A stretch of DNA of 64,000 nt, from NCBI GenBank assembly GCA_005406025.1, contig BGZK01001349.1, positions 103,390 through 167,389 on the forward strand. The letters are read 5' to 3'. Positions 1 to 12,400 of this stretch are shown here, piece after piece. A model generated the notes under the pieces. That model was given only the letters and a program-made list of their open reading frames with translations, did not search any database and was not told the DNA's origin. How positions within the stretch are numbered: position 1 is the stretch's first letter; each line of letters starts with the position of its first letter. The stretch comes from Eumeta japonica (lineage: Eukaryota > Arthropoda > Insecta > Lepidoptera > Psychidae). Made by a program: the position numbers and the translations under genes.

Positions 1-2524
1 GTCGTGGTAATTTCACTACTTATATTTGAGACTACTTATCGATGATACCTGTCCAAATAAATTGAATAGACTATTATATGATGACCTGCTTCAAATGAAA
101 GGCTTTAAAGAGAACATAGTCATAAAAATGGAAAAAGGCATTACTGGTTAAAATACATTAAAACAGCGAGTAACAAATAGAGAGTGAATAAGGTGTACAA
201 TGTCAATGTGTGCAGAGTAAGAGTCGAGATATTTATTAAAATTCACGAGAATGCTAAACAAAACTAGAATATGAAAAATATAGTATGAAATACAAATGCA
301 ACGATTTACCATAGATTCCACAAATTACATAATGTCTTCAAGTTGACATAGTAGAACTAAATTTATTAACCAATTCTGTGGTTTTTGAACCTCGTTGCAA
401 TTTCAAGTCCAGTATAATGCTTAAATATTTCATTCGCATTGTTGCATTGACAGGATTAAGATCTATATTATTAAATCTTACAATGAATATGTTTAGTAGC
501 GGGCAGTGTAAATTTAATACATTCATATTTATTCGCATCTAGTACATACTATATTGTTTTTTTTTCACACCAACAATTAACATTATAAAAAGCAAAAACA
601 AAAGAATTTGTTATGTTTACATCATCACAAATTTATTGCATTTTCATTAGATTTAAAAAATATTTACGTATCCCCTGTGAGCAATAATAGCAAATTAGAT
701 TTTTGTATATGGCATGGTTGATAATATGTGTATACTAAAAAATAGGGGCTGGTTTAGAATTGAGTTTTGGAGGACATCAATTACCACAGACACTTCTGAA
801 GAATTCGTAGCATTAACGTTAACTACATGTCTTTTATTTATTAAGGCTCAGTGTTAGTAGGATAGGTAGCAGTGCTTAGTATAGCATCGTAATACAAACA
901 ATTAATCACTACGAAACGTGGCCTGTCAGTTAGTGTTGTATTAACAACAATTGTGCTAAGTAGGCAAACTAAAGAGAAACAGTCTTGAATTTTTTATGTA
1001 CTTTATATATGTATGTGTATTAATGACTATACCTAAGCATATTTTATGACACCATAATAAGTAGATTTAATGTAAACAATAATAGTGTTTAATATTCTCA
1101 TAATTTTCAATAATTATGTATCCAGTGATTGTCCTTACACCATGCATCATAAATAAAATTATAATTGTTATTGTTAATATTTATAAATATTATTGTGAAT
1201 TATAGGAAATTTATATGAAACAGGAAAATATTTTGACATTTTGTGAAAATGATCTTTGTTAATTGTATTCATGTATGTATATGTGAAATAATTATGTGTT
1301 TTGTATAATTTTGTGTTCTAATTACACTTACATAGTTATTGATTTATGTTGTTGAGTTAAACATAATAATATAGAAACATAATTCTCTATCGAAGACTGG
1401 TTGAGTAGTAATCATATATGCACAAAAAACATATATTTTAATGTATGTCAATGTGTACCAAAAATTTCAATTTTTTTATGTTATGTAAAATGTAAGATTA
1501 TTGTGTTTTGGAATTTATGGGTGCAATGCCGTTTCATACAATTTTCTCATACAAGTTTATATTTGGTTTTTTGTGTGTAAAAGTTAACTAACCATTATAA
1601 AAAATTAAAAAGTAACTACCAATAGGTACTAAACACCAAATATATCAACGTTTAACAGTAAGGCCCATGTTAGACCACACATCTGTCTTGTAGGTACCAT
1701 AATATTAACCTAATACAAAATTGCCAGTTAAATTAGCTTTGGTTACACAGGAATACAAGAATTGTAAAACAGAGTATAGAAAGTTCTTGATATAACTTAA
1801 AACAAAAGTGTATGTTTCTTGTTCTATAATATTGATAGTGAATATGAATAAATAATTATTTTATAAATCAGTATTGCCTAAATAATTTGCCAAAATTTTA
1901 ATGAAATGCGTTTTTCATCTTTGATTAAATTATAATAGGCATTTTAATAATATGTAGTTTTTTTTTGTATGTGAATTTACAAAAAATTTACTTTATACAT
2001 TCCATGATAGTTTAAGATCCTAAGATATAAATCTGTCCAGTGATATATGTCTGAAAAATTTAGTGAAAAATTAGATGGCATAAAATAGTGTTTTGTAAAA
2101 CAATAAGGAAACATTTTTCAATATGAATGTGAAGAGGTATTTTATTGCGCTGGTATGAATTATTTATGCTTAATGATTCATTGCACTTAATAAAATTATT
2201 ATCTATTTCATTCTTTTCATGAATTATTTAAATTATCATATAACGAAATACCATACTGTATATATTACATAATAATAGTTACAAGGCTGAAAAAATCTTA
2301 AAATGTACAGAAAATTTATAAGAAAGCACGTGCTTTCTTATTTAACTCTTATATTTATAACTTATAATCTCTTATATTTATCATTATAAATTGTGAAAGA
2401 TGAATTAAAAAAAAAATTCTTCATTCTTGGGATTTGTGAAACGACGCGATGCCAATGCTATCTCTTTTTTTTTTCGATTTTCCCTTTGAATAGGTTTTAT
2501 TTTTTATATTTTTATGGTATTTGT
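1..2524. other. AT-rich non-coding stretch
   Basis: Scattered poly-A/T runs and many AATAAA-like hexamers; no exon with coding character found. It could be an intron or 3' untranslated region of a gene that starts outside the window. The one short minus-strand open reading at 338-538 has no recognisable features. Confidence 0.5.
2318..2341. repeat. Perfect 24-bp palindrome centred on CACGTG
   Basis: The half-site ATAAGAAAGCAC is exactly mirrored. The centre is CACGTG, an E-box core. It may be a bHLH site or chance. Confidence 0.9.
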
Positions 2525-2740
2525 TGGTACAGGTATCGTCACGGTTTATGAGGGCCGATGAATCCGCAGTACTTGTTTTTTGATTTAGCGGGACGGGTGA
2601 GATGCAACGGGAACAGCGGCGTGTTCTTGTGTTATTTTCTGATCAGTTGCGTTTCGCGCCCGCGCTCCATGTAAGAAGGCGTGCGCATCGACCCCAACAC
2701 TCGCCGAGCGCTCGTAAACCGTGACTGTAACTGTAGAGTT
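2525..2740 (+). other. GC-richer island, possible terminal exon of an upstream gene
   Basis: Preceded by a pyrimidine tract and ggtacag. The frame from 2533 reads VSSRFMRADESAVLVF then TGA at 2581-2583. A separate short open stretch from ATG 2602 (MQREQRRVLVLFSDQLRF) runs into a gtaaga at about 2671. Either could be coding; both are too short to judge. Confidence 0.2.
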
Positions 2741-4639
2741 TTATTAGCAAAATTTTAAATTAAATGCGATTGCACGGTAAAAGTCGTTTTATTACAGTAG
2801 ATATTAAGCACATAATAGTATGCTGCTACATCAAAAGAAATATTTGAATTGTAAAACTTGTCTCGAAAAGGACACCATACTATAACTTTGATTTTTCTAG
2901 TTTTTAATACTTCAAATAATTGTACTTATATATTGATTTGTTTTTTGCGATAGAATAACTCGTCGTTCATCGATTAAAGTACTGTCATTTAATGCACATT
3001 GTGAAAGGACAATACCATCGTACAGTAAAGATCACTAAATGAGTTCATAGATTTATCATTTGTGTGATCTTTGTACTATTGTTTTTTTAGTTCCTCAATT
3101 CTAAAGTTATATCTCATGAAAGAGAATATATAGCTCTTCTGGTGTGGCCATTCCAATTTCGCTCAGATATTTTTCAAATCTGATCAAGTTTTCCCAATAA
3201 ACGATTAAAAGCGTTTAAAATGGCCTTCTTTTACAACTTGGCGTTTTTTCTCTTTGCAAGGGTTAACAAGAAATGGTACACGTCGTGAACATCCACATTT
3301 CGCAGTAGCCATTGAGCCCGCAACATAATAGTTTGCGAGTACATCGCTGTGAACGCATTTTATATCCTAATAGGTGTATTTTTCACATATACTTGAAAAT
3401 GCGAGTCTTCTGGAGATTTATTCTTGCACAATAATTATTAAATAAACAAATGAACCTAAGGGTAGACAAAGTCATTGTTGCTTCTTTATATTTAAATCGA
3501 TTTTATTTCGTCCTAAGAGCGTATAGGATCACTTTGTTGTATAGACAATGAAGTGGATCACTTCGTTGTATAGACAATGAAGTGATCCTATAGTTAGGTA
3601 GTTGCCTGTCTGTTTAAGACCCTTTTTACGTAGTTATCTAGATGTTATGTTAGCACGAATATTTCACGCTGTTTAGTTTGTGATCTTTGAATAATAGGAA
3701 AAAAAAAATCTGTTGTAGATTTTTTACTATAGGTACTTAGACGCTTGCCCGTAACATGCGGCGCACAACCCACCTCTGACCTTTTAATCTGGTGTTTCAC
3801 TACGAATCCCTATCCAAAAAATTGAATATTGATTCGAGAGGATTAACATATCTAACACTTAAGCCAGTGTAAATTGTTTATTTTAGTTCGCTAATATGTA
3901 GTTATATTGTTATTTCTAGGTACATTTTAATGCCAACTAGGCGTATTCTCAGGACAAATGCAGATAGTCACATCCACTAATCCATAACAAACATAATGAC
4001 TCGTTAGAATTAAATCCTATTTACAATATACAAAGGGATATAGTAAAAAATGTATTAATGAACTCATCAATAAAAAGCAAAAAAAAAAAAACTATTAAAA
4101 GGATCAGTATCTATCCAGCACAAAAGAAATATGTAGCTAGTTTAACATATGTACGTATGTAGAAATAATGATAAAACTATTAGCGGACTAGGATAAATAA
4201 ACAACACTTGTTTAGGTATTCGTTATTTGTCAGTCCTGTCGAATCGATATTCAATTCCTTGGGTAGGGATTCTTACTGGAAGAACAGATTCGAATTGAAA
4301 CCTAATACAACAATATAAATCGTTTAAGTAGCTACATAGTCTATTACACAAAAGAAAATTTTGGCATTGGTCGAGTGTGCATGCAGACTCGTAAAACTTC
4401 CGTTTTCGCGCTTTAAGCTCAAATTTTAATGTAATATAAATTATAAAGTATGTGTGGCATACTATGCAAACAGTGTATGCTACTTTTTGTTTTGTGAAAA
4501 CATGTGTTAATTTTGTGTGTAGGTAGTTTATTATTAGCAAATGCGAATAGCGGTAAAATATGGGTTATTCTTTTATTTGTCAATATCGTATTAATATTTC
4601 ATTAATTCTTCCAATACCAATACCTACAAACATCCGAAA
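2741..4639. other. Non-coding stretch with the 3526 duplication
   Basis: Apart from the tandem duplication at 3526-3588, nothing recognisable on either strand. Confidence 0.5.
3526..3588. repeat. 29-bp tandem duplication that also folds on itself
   Basis: Two copies, 3526-3554 and 3555-3583, differ at one base (ggatcactttgttgtata versus ggatcacttcgttgtata). The second copy plus the next five bases has inverted ends GGATCACTTC and GAAGTGATCC. Confidence 0.9.
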
Positions 4640-6080
4640 AACAGGCCATTTTTAAAAGTTCCCGCTATGATATTTATCGATGTGTCTTTAAGCTCCTTGG
4701 CTTATAAGTAATGTCTATGAGGTTTTGAACTTTTTAAGCTCAAGCTGAAATACATTTGACCCTGTAGGCCATCCCTGAAGCTTCTTTCTATTTCCGAACT
4801 CAGTGTTCAAAAATAAAGTAGCAGTAAATTATCATAATCTCATCATTAGAGCTCATCATAATCAAAAGATTAATTTTAGTGCCTTTTGTAGCTCTCAGAG
4901 CTCAAAAATATAGTTCTAATACGGTCGCGTTGTTTGTGTGAACTTATGACTGTAGTCTACGATTTGAACAATGGGTTTGCGTTTTTTTTTGTTTGGAATC
5001 AAAAGTGATGTCAGTATTGAGACTGATATTGATCGATATAAAAGATGAGAGAGAATTTAAATGTATAAAAATAAGTATTTGAATGTTTGTCCCCTATCCG
5101 TGCCTAAACCATTGATCCTATTACGATAAAACTTTGGTAATAAGTTGACACACCTGGGAAGGTTTCTAAAAAAAATTGCATATGTCCCCTAAGACTTTTT
5201 CATATCCGTTCATTTCATATCCAGCCAGCCACTGAAATCGTCTAACATGACGATCCTTTCACTTCTGTTATATTTCACTACAATTGTATCAGCCCAAAAC
5301 TCCTCCCGCTCCACGAGCAGTTTGAACATATTTTGGGTGTACCTGCGCCTAAAATAAAAATCCATATGTATTAAATAAAGAAACCTTTACTTTAAATTTT
5401 CAACTATTTTTTGATTGCGTTGTTCAATTTTGATCTGCTTTTGGCATCTGACGCAATTTTATAAACAGAAAAAATGATCGAGTACCAAACATCAATCCAT
5501 CAAGAATTTCATGTTTTGAAAAACCCCTCTTTTTTAGAATTTTGGTTAACGATATCTCTCGAACGAACTTACCGATTTTGATGCAATTTGCAACGATGGA
5601 CGTAGTTTTTTAGTAGAAGAGGTAATTAAATTTTGCCATTTATCCTTAGAGTAATTTAAAAGATATTCTAAAAATAAATTTAAACGTTTTTTTAACACAT
5701 ATATATAAACACGGAAAATTGTCAAAATAGACAATTTTTCGAGTTAGGTCCCTATAAGGTCAAGATCTAATGAAAACTCTATTTTAAAAAATTAGACTGA
5801 AAATAATATCTTTCGAATTTATGACAATTTTACAGTTTTCGTAGCGGGACATTAGAAAACGTTATTTTTTAAATATTTCAACTACGATATTTTTTGAACG
5901 TGTTATGTATTCGATTTGATTTGCATTACGGAATTCTACTCAAATAGAAAAAGCTGATTTTCTAAATAAAAAATGCTCAATTTAGCACAGAATTTCACGT
6001 TATTTTGAAAAAGAAAAGCTTTTTTTTTTAATTTTTCGTTAATGATATCTTTCAAACGAAATAACTTATTTTGATGTAAT
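4640..6080 (-). repeat. Interspersed repeat R2, minus-strand copy
   Basis: Reverse complement shares blocks with 28380-29530 (+): one around cctacagggtcaa, one around cctcatagacat, and one in which a cgaaygaac-type motif is followed by gatattt near a gcatcaaaatcgg-type motif. It lies upstream of the LINE. No intact ORF. Confidence 0.6.
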
Positions 6081-6469
6081 GTGCATTGTTTTTTAAAGGA
6101 AATGGTTGGTTTTTTTCCCTCTTGCGACGAGAAGGAGGTAAAAAATCCATAACGCACACCCGCGCGCCCATGTGTGGTAGTGTGGGGCTGAAACCCATTT
6201 AAAAAGTCCTTATGATGGGTCGGCAGTGCTGTTAGCTTGGATTCTATGACAGTTGCATCGAACGCGGCAGGACAGCACACGGAGGGATCGACGGCGCTTG
6301 ACTTGCCCTATGGATGATTCTTTAAGGGAATCGTTTCGGTATAGAAAGGCACCGGACACGGACACGAGTCGGTTCCGTTTGATCTACCGCTCACAAGAGT
6401 GGCTCGGTGGAGTGGGGAGGGGAGGTAGCCTAGATAGACCTTACTGATCAAGGGGTACCTACGCTTAGT

Positions 6470-7740
6470 CAGTCATTAGTGTCGTTGACTTCTATAACAC
6501 TTTCTACCGCCGCTGTAAGAGCGTCAAGTTGATCGGTAAGTACATTCCGTGGCCTACGGATAAATAGATTGGATTGGGGTGGCTCGTAAGAGGCTGTCGA
6601 GCGGAGAAACGCATTGGGATGCGATTCCGCGATGTCGAAGAACCGCTTAGATGCGTTCTCATGAATTTAGTTATGGTAGGGAGTTCTAGATCCTTGTGAA
6701 GTATTGAATTCCGAACGCATTAGTGGGCATTCGTGACATCTCTAAGGAATTTATTCTGGATGACGTGGAGTTTATCAAGTGCTTTAGGGGCAGCGTGAGC
6801 GAAGACGAGAGACGTGTATGTCGTCGCCGACCGTATGCAGATTTGGTAAATAGTGCGCTTATTGCGCAGTAATAATTTGCTTTTTCTACCAAGCATGGCG
6901 TCGAAGTGCCCTCGGTAGAATAATGCAGTTTTTCTAACGCGCCCGATATGATTTTTGCAGTGAACTTTTCTATCGAGCGTGACTTTTAGGTATTTACAAT
7001 TAAATTTCCACGGAATGTTCACGTTTAGCATTCGAAGGTGGGGCGTGTTTAACTCGACAATTTGTCGACTCCTACGTTTGCTATATTTGAACTGGATAGC
7101 AGCTGATTTATCTGGGTTAACCTCAATCCTCTAGGTACGAAATCATCGACCCAGCTCATCAATGGCCCTCTGAAGTTGAAGGAGAATTAATTTTTTGTAC
7201 CTTGCACGAAAATGCAGCGCGGTATCGTCCGCGAATAACGCGGGTTGGACGCATGACGCCGAACGCGGTATGTCTTTTGTGTACGCGGAGTACCGAAGGA
7301 GAGAGAGGGTGGAGCCTTGAGGAACTCCTGCTCTGATTTGTCGCCTAGTCAAATGTGTGTTTTTGTGTCTAAAACCAAAATACCTATTACCAATGTAACT
7401 ATGAATGACGTGATTAAGACGATCTGGTACTTCGAGAGTGTGAAGTTTATAAATAAGACCCGCGTGCCGTACCCTATGGAAGGCCTTGGCTACATCGAAA
7501 ATACAGCTACGGTTTTTCGCTTAGTTTGAAGCCCTCCGTGATGTATACGACTAGACGGAGAGCTTGTTGTGGAAACGAATGACTGGGCGCAAACTGAACT
7601 ATTCGTCTATGATGAGGCCTTTTCCGAGAAGGTGATCGCTTAAGCGAGATTTGAGAATTTTCTTGTAAAGTTTCCTTAGACGACTCAGGAGGCTGGTTGT
7701 TCTGTAACTGGCAGGAAGATCGCGGGGGGTGCCTCCGTTT
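6470..7740 (-). mobile_element. Jockey-like non-LTR retrotransposon, 5'-truncated and decayed
   Basis: Minus-strand reading gives reverse-transcriptase pieces in order: DLPASYRTTSLLSRLRKLYK, KILKSRLSDHLLGKGLIIDE, DVAKAFHRVRHAGLIYKLH, RAGVPQGSTLS, ALFADDTALHF, YLKVTLDRKVHCKNHIGRV, MLGRKSKLLLRNKRTIYQ, and a C-terminal end VESVIEVNDTND. The PQGS and FADD catalytic-motif blocks are present, but stops and frameshifts break the frame, so it is a dead copy. The 5' edge meets another repeat at about 7741. The 3' untranslated part probably runs down toward 6250. Confidence 0.85.
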
Positions 7741-8500
7741 GATGATGAAAAAAGCACGTTACTCCACTTTTTCCGTGTTTCCCGGACAGAATAGTTATAA
7801 GCACTTTAGTCGCCTATAACTAGAAAAACAAGTAAGTATGTCGACTATTACTATAAAACTAGTGTAAAACTAAAGTGCATCAGCAAAAGAGCGTATCTTC
7901 AGGGAAATTGCGTCCTTTTGTTGCGAAATACAGTTTTACGGCAATAACTCAAAAACAGTAAGTACATCCGATCACGTTCAAAATAATTTTCGTTAAAAGT
8001 ATTTATTAAGTTACCTTCAATATTTATGTCATATTTTTATATTCATATGGTTTACAAAATAAAGGGGGGGGTCACAATTCTTGCAACTTTGTAGTGATTA
8101 TTTCTGAAATTATTCACGTAATCAGGAAAATTGTTACATAACTTAATGTTTTTAAAAGAACTATTGAAATACCTATGTGCCACTCGTTGATGTTTGTTGA
8201 AAAAAATTTTTTCAGCTGCTGTTACGTATATGAAATGGCCCCCCCTAGAAATATTTATTTATGTTATTTTACCACCAAACTAAGTAGCAGCATATACTTA
8301 CACAGCATACACTTCAATTAAGAATTTCATCAATATACGTCTTGTAGTTTTTGAATAAAACGCCTGTGATATACGGACGAACGGACGGACGGACATGACG
8401 AAAGTATAAGGGTTCCGTTTTTGCTATTTTGGCTCGGAAGTCTAAAAATATAGCTCGTGTCACTCGGGATGATGTAAGGATTCTAACGATATCCCATAAG
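7741..8500 (+). repeat. Interspersed repeat R1, copy 1
   Basis: Shares long near-identical stretches with 17530-18262 and 46285-46960: the segment around cttttagtcgcctataact, the segment ending cagcaaaagagc, the segment cgtccttttgttg, and a 3' end with tatacggac repeated before a diverged ggctcggaa end. This copy lacks the 5' part (gggttccgtagcc) seen in copy 2, because the LINE begins there. No coding potential seen. Confidence 0.8.
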
Positions 8501-9402
8501 TCCAAATCTGTTGAGGCATTTAGAATTTATGGTGGAACAAAAACGCACATGCATTCATAAACCATTACACTCCTTTTTTGGGCAGTCGCGTAAAGAGCCT
8601 AAGTACCGTGTTAAAACTTTGATGTAGATAAATATCTAATTTCTCTTCACGTTTAAAGGTGCCCACGAATCCGTATCCGTTTCATTCTTTGTTGCTATAC
8701 GTTGTTCATAAGGTGATATTTTTTTAATTTATAGTAATCCGGTACATTCGCCGTTTTATTTATAAAACGCATTACTTAGATAAACCGATCGGATCAAATA
8801 CATGGGTCAATGGCATTGACCTTGAATTTATTTTATTACAACCTTCGCTGTAATGTTTGTTATTATACGTACTTCGATAATCAAGTCACAAAAGGATGCG
8901 AGAAAGGTTACCCATATAATGACTATTTGCGTACTGCATTCTAAGTTAATTGATAAATAAATACTATTTTGATATCAAACATTTACATGTAAATTGGTCT
9001 ACGGTGTCGGTGAGCATGACACATTTATGCAGCAAACCGTGTGATCTATCACGATAAATTAGCTGTCTAGCGTTATCACACACATTAAAATAACCTTTAA
9101 GTACCTACATTTTCATGTATACCTGTATTATTACAGGTATTGTTTAAAGACAGTTTCATATTATATAATGTTTCCACATGTAAACGTGCATCTTCTATAT
9201 TCGTTAATACGTTGGTGACGTTAAAAGATTATTAGTTTTTTGATATACAATTTATAAAAAACATTTAGTGTAGCATAACGAGTGTGCATCGTCGACATTT
9301 TGCTGTTGTCGCACAAGTATTTAACTTTATCAGCGTGATAAAGAATAAATTGTTCGTAAATTGGAATAACGTCGCCTATTCGCGCGGTGCCCCTTCTCTA
9401 AG
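8501..9402. other. Upstream region of the PEPS-like gene
   Basis: AT-rich, no exon found. The promoter and 5' untranslated region should lie within the last few hundred bases before 9403. No convincing TATA box or initiator can be singled out. Confidence 0.4.
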
Positions 9403-12400
9403 ATGGACGTGTTTGATTTGTTGTTGAACGCTGGTCTAGTGACCATGGCGCTCGCCGTGTACCTTGTGTTCGTTCGAGGGCAATTCCCAAAGAAACGAGG
9501 ACATTACACCTTGCCCGGTTCGTTTGCATTTATTATTTATGTACATGTCCTAATCTTTCTAGAATTTAAGTGAACACCTTTACGGTAGCAAACATCTTAA
9601 GGCTCTGAGTTACCTATCTGATAATCGAACTAATATCTATTACTCATCTAAACATCGGATGAATAAATACTACTCGATAATGGAATGAACGACATTTAAT
9701 ATTAATAGTTTAGTAAAAGGATGAATAACAATATACTTACCATCTATTAATTGGAAAAATATAGTAATTTTAGCTTAAATTTATTAGTTCGGTGATTATT
9801 AATAAATTATTCAGCGTGTGTTTGCAAAATTAGGATTGCATAGTTTAGCAAGTATCAAATAAACGATCGATTGATAAATATGTCAATATTTATTCATGTA
9901 GTTAAAACCTAATCCGTTTTGGATCTGTAGTCTTCCGACTAACCGAAAAATATAATTATTTTATTTCTATACTCGTCCGGATGAAGGACGAATTATCGTA
10001 AACGATATTTATAGAGCGCATGACCAACGCGAGGCGAACTTGTGCCGGTACTACGCCGCTATCAAATAGACATTATTTGGTTATTATGAAGCCACGATAT
10101 TAGCGCCGCATCTTTTCGGGATTTGTCCGTTGATTTGTCCGAGTTGTTCCAAATAATAAAAACATTGCTTATAGGGTTGTTTATTAAACCGCACACCCGT
10201 GGTGGTGTTTTCCTTTATTTTCATAGAAATACAAATTTTAGGAAAGTTATTCTATTTGTGCATATTAATAATAAGCATAGTAAATAATTTTTCCTAATTA
10301 AATAATCCCGGCGAAGTTCTGTCAACGACTTGTGGCGCGATTTTGCAGTTTATCGTTTTATATCACCTTCCCCTCCCACTTCAGGTTTACAAATATAAAA
10401 CTGCTGGAATAACCGTTTTCACCTTCAGTTGCTTACAGAGCATCGTCGGTTAACTTTAAGATAAAACAAATGAAAACATATACTTTATTATCAATTTTAC
10501 CATTTGTAGAGCCTATAAGAACATAATATATACATAAAATTAGAATGACATATACAGGTTATCGAGGGCTAGATTCGTTATTAATATTTATTATAAACAT
10601 AAAATTGATTATATACAAGAAATTTTATTTTATGTTATTTGTCGTGTACACTTTCAATAGGGAAGTACATTGGTAAATGGGTTAAAAATGCAGTAATGTG
10701 TATTATAAAATGTATTAGTATAAGTACCAAAACCTCCATAAAATTTAAAATCAGTAAAACGATAAAAACATTTCAAGGCCAAATTAAATAAACGTATATA
10801 ATTGTCTTCTATTGTTTTGGAAATCCAATCAAAGTAGAGTCATTGCCAAGGGCGTACCCAGCTTTTAGCCCATGGGGGGATGGCAATGGAACAAATCAGA
10901 AACTTAAGCCTGGTTCTCCGTGCTTGTTTTGCTCTACATACTATACTACATGAAAACATAGACATACACACGCAACGCTAGGTGCTCTATTACGTTTTAT
11001 AGGGGAAACAACTACCAGTACCCTGGTACCATGCATTCCTTGGGAGGGGGCTGCCCTCCCCTGCCGCACTGGGTAAGCCCTTGGTCATTTCGTAGTTTAA
11101 TAAACACAGTGTTACATATTTTACGCATTTTCTTATAACGGAGTAGGCTTTATAGGCTGGATTTACTTTAAATGGTTTGTGCCACCACCTTTATATTTGT
11201 ACCTGTATTTTCATTTTTAAGGTTGCTTCTAGAAGCAATCGTAAAAATTATTACTTTGTAAATAGTATTAAAGGCTCTAGAGCCTTTTCATTCTTCTGCT
11301 GCTATTATTAAATCTTACTCATGATTATTTATTGTTTTTTACAACTTACTAAATTGATGGAGCAATTTTTGGAAAAATATCCGAATGTTTCAATACTTTC
11401 GTTCACTTGTATTTGCAACTTAGTACTTAGAATATTGTCGTCATATTTGTATTATTTTTAAAATATTCATTTTGAGTATCCTCCTTCGATCCTGAATATT
11501 TTTTTTTAATTCGTGAACAGGTTGGAACTATCCTTTTAAGTTAGTGTGTGCCCGGTACGCGGTGAGGCGCTGGAAAAAGCGTCGCAGTAGAGTGGGCGCC
11601 AGAGCCGTGATCGACGCAGCGCCGCGAAAACACGCCGCGGGAGGCTGGGAGAGCGTCACGGTTCGAGCTTCGGCCCCTGACGGCACCGCGCTGTGCGTCG
11701 TGCTGCGCCGGCTGGCAGGGCGCCTTCCGCTTGCCGAAGTTCACTTGCGCATCCAGCTTTCAGATGGCACTTCTTACGAATCTCCCAAGTAAGTTTACAT
11801 ATATTTTACCGCTCGCTTTTCTGTCCTTGATCAGGTGCACTGGTTGTTGCTCATTGATTTTCATTAGCAGACGGAGAAGACAATTATTTTCTGAATTACA
11901 ATATAGGATTGTATAAACGAAATTCTGTATTAATTACTCTCATAAAGTAATATGTAATGTTTAATTGTAATAAGTATCATGAAGTGAATTTGTGTATAAT
12001 CATCCATAAATTGTTTTTCTAGAAATTTAAAATGTAGTGTATTTGTAAATACATTGGAAGTAGAGAGACAAACATGGTAGTGACAAATATAATTTTTCAG
12101 TGCAACTGTTCGTACTTGCAGGCGTAGCCAAGGTGAGGTCAGGGAGGGGCACTTGCCCACCCTAGAGATTCAAAAAAATGTAACCAAATGCAACGCAACC
12201 AATATAAAAATAATAGAAAACAATAAATTAAAAGACATTCATAATATCATATGTTGGACTCCATTATTACATCTTTTCAAGTACGTTTTGCTGAAGAAAA
12301 CACTACACTATTCGCATTATTTGAATTACACCCTGTACACATGCACGTAATGTCAATGGAAAATCTGACAGAAACTTCCTAAACTATGGCCTAATTTTAT

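Noticed and set aside
6253..6447. 64-codon plus-strand Arg-rich ORF
   Set aside because: Overlies the 3' end of the minus-strand LINE; composition reflects GC-rich repeat DNA.
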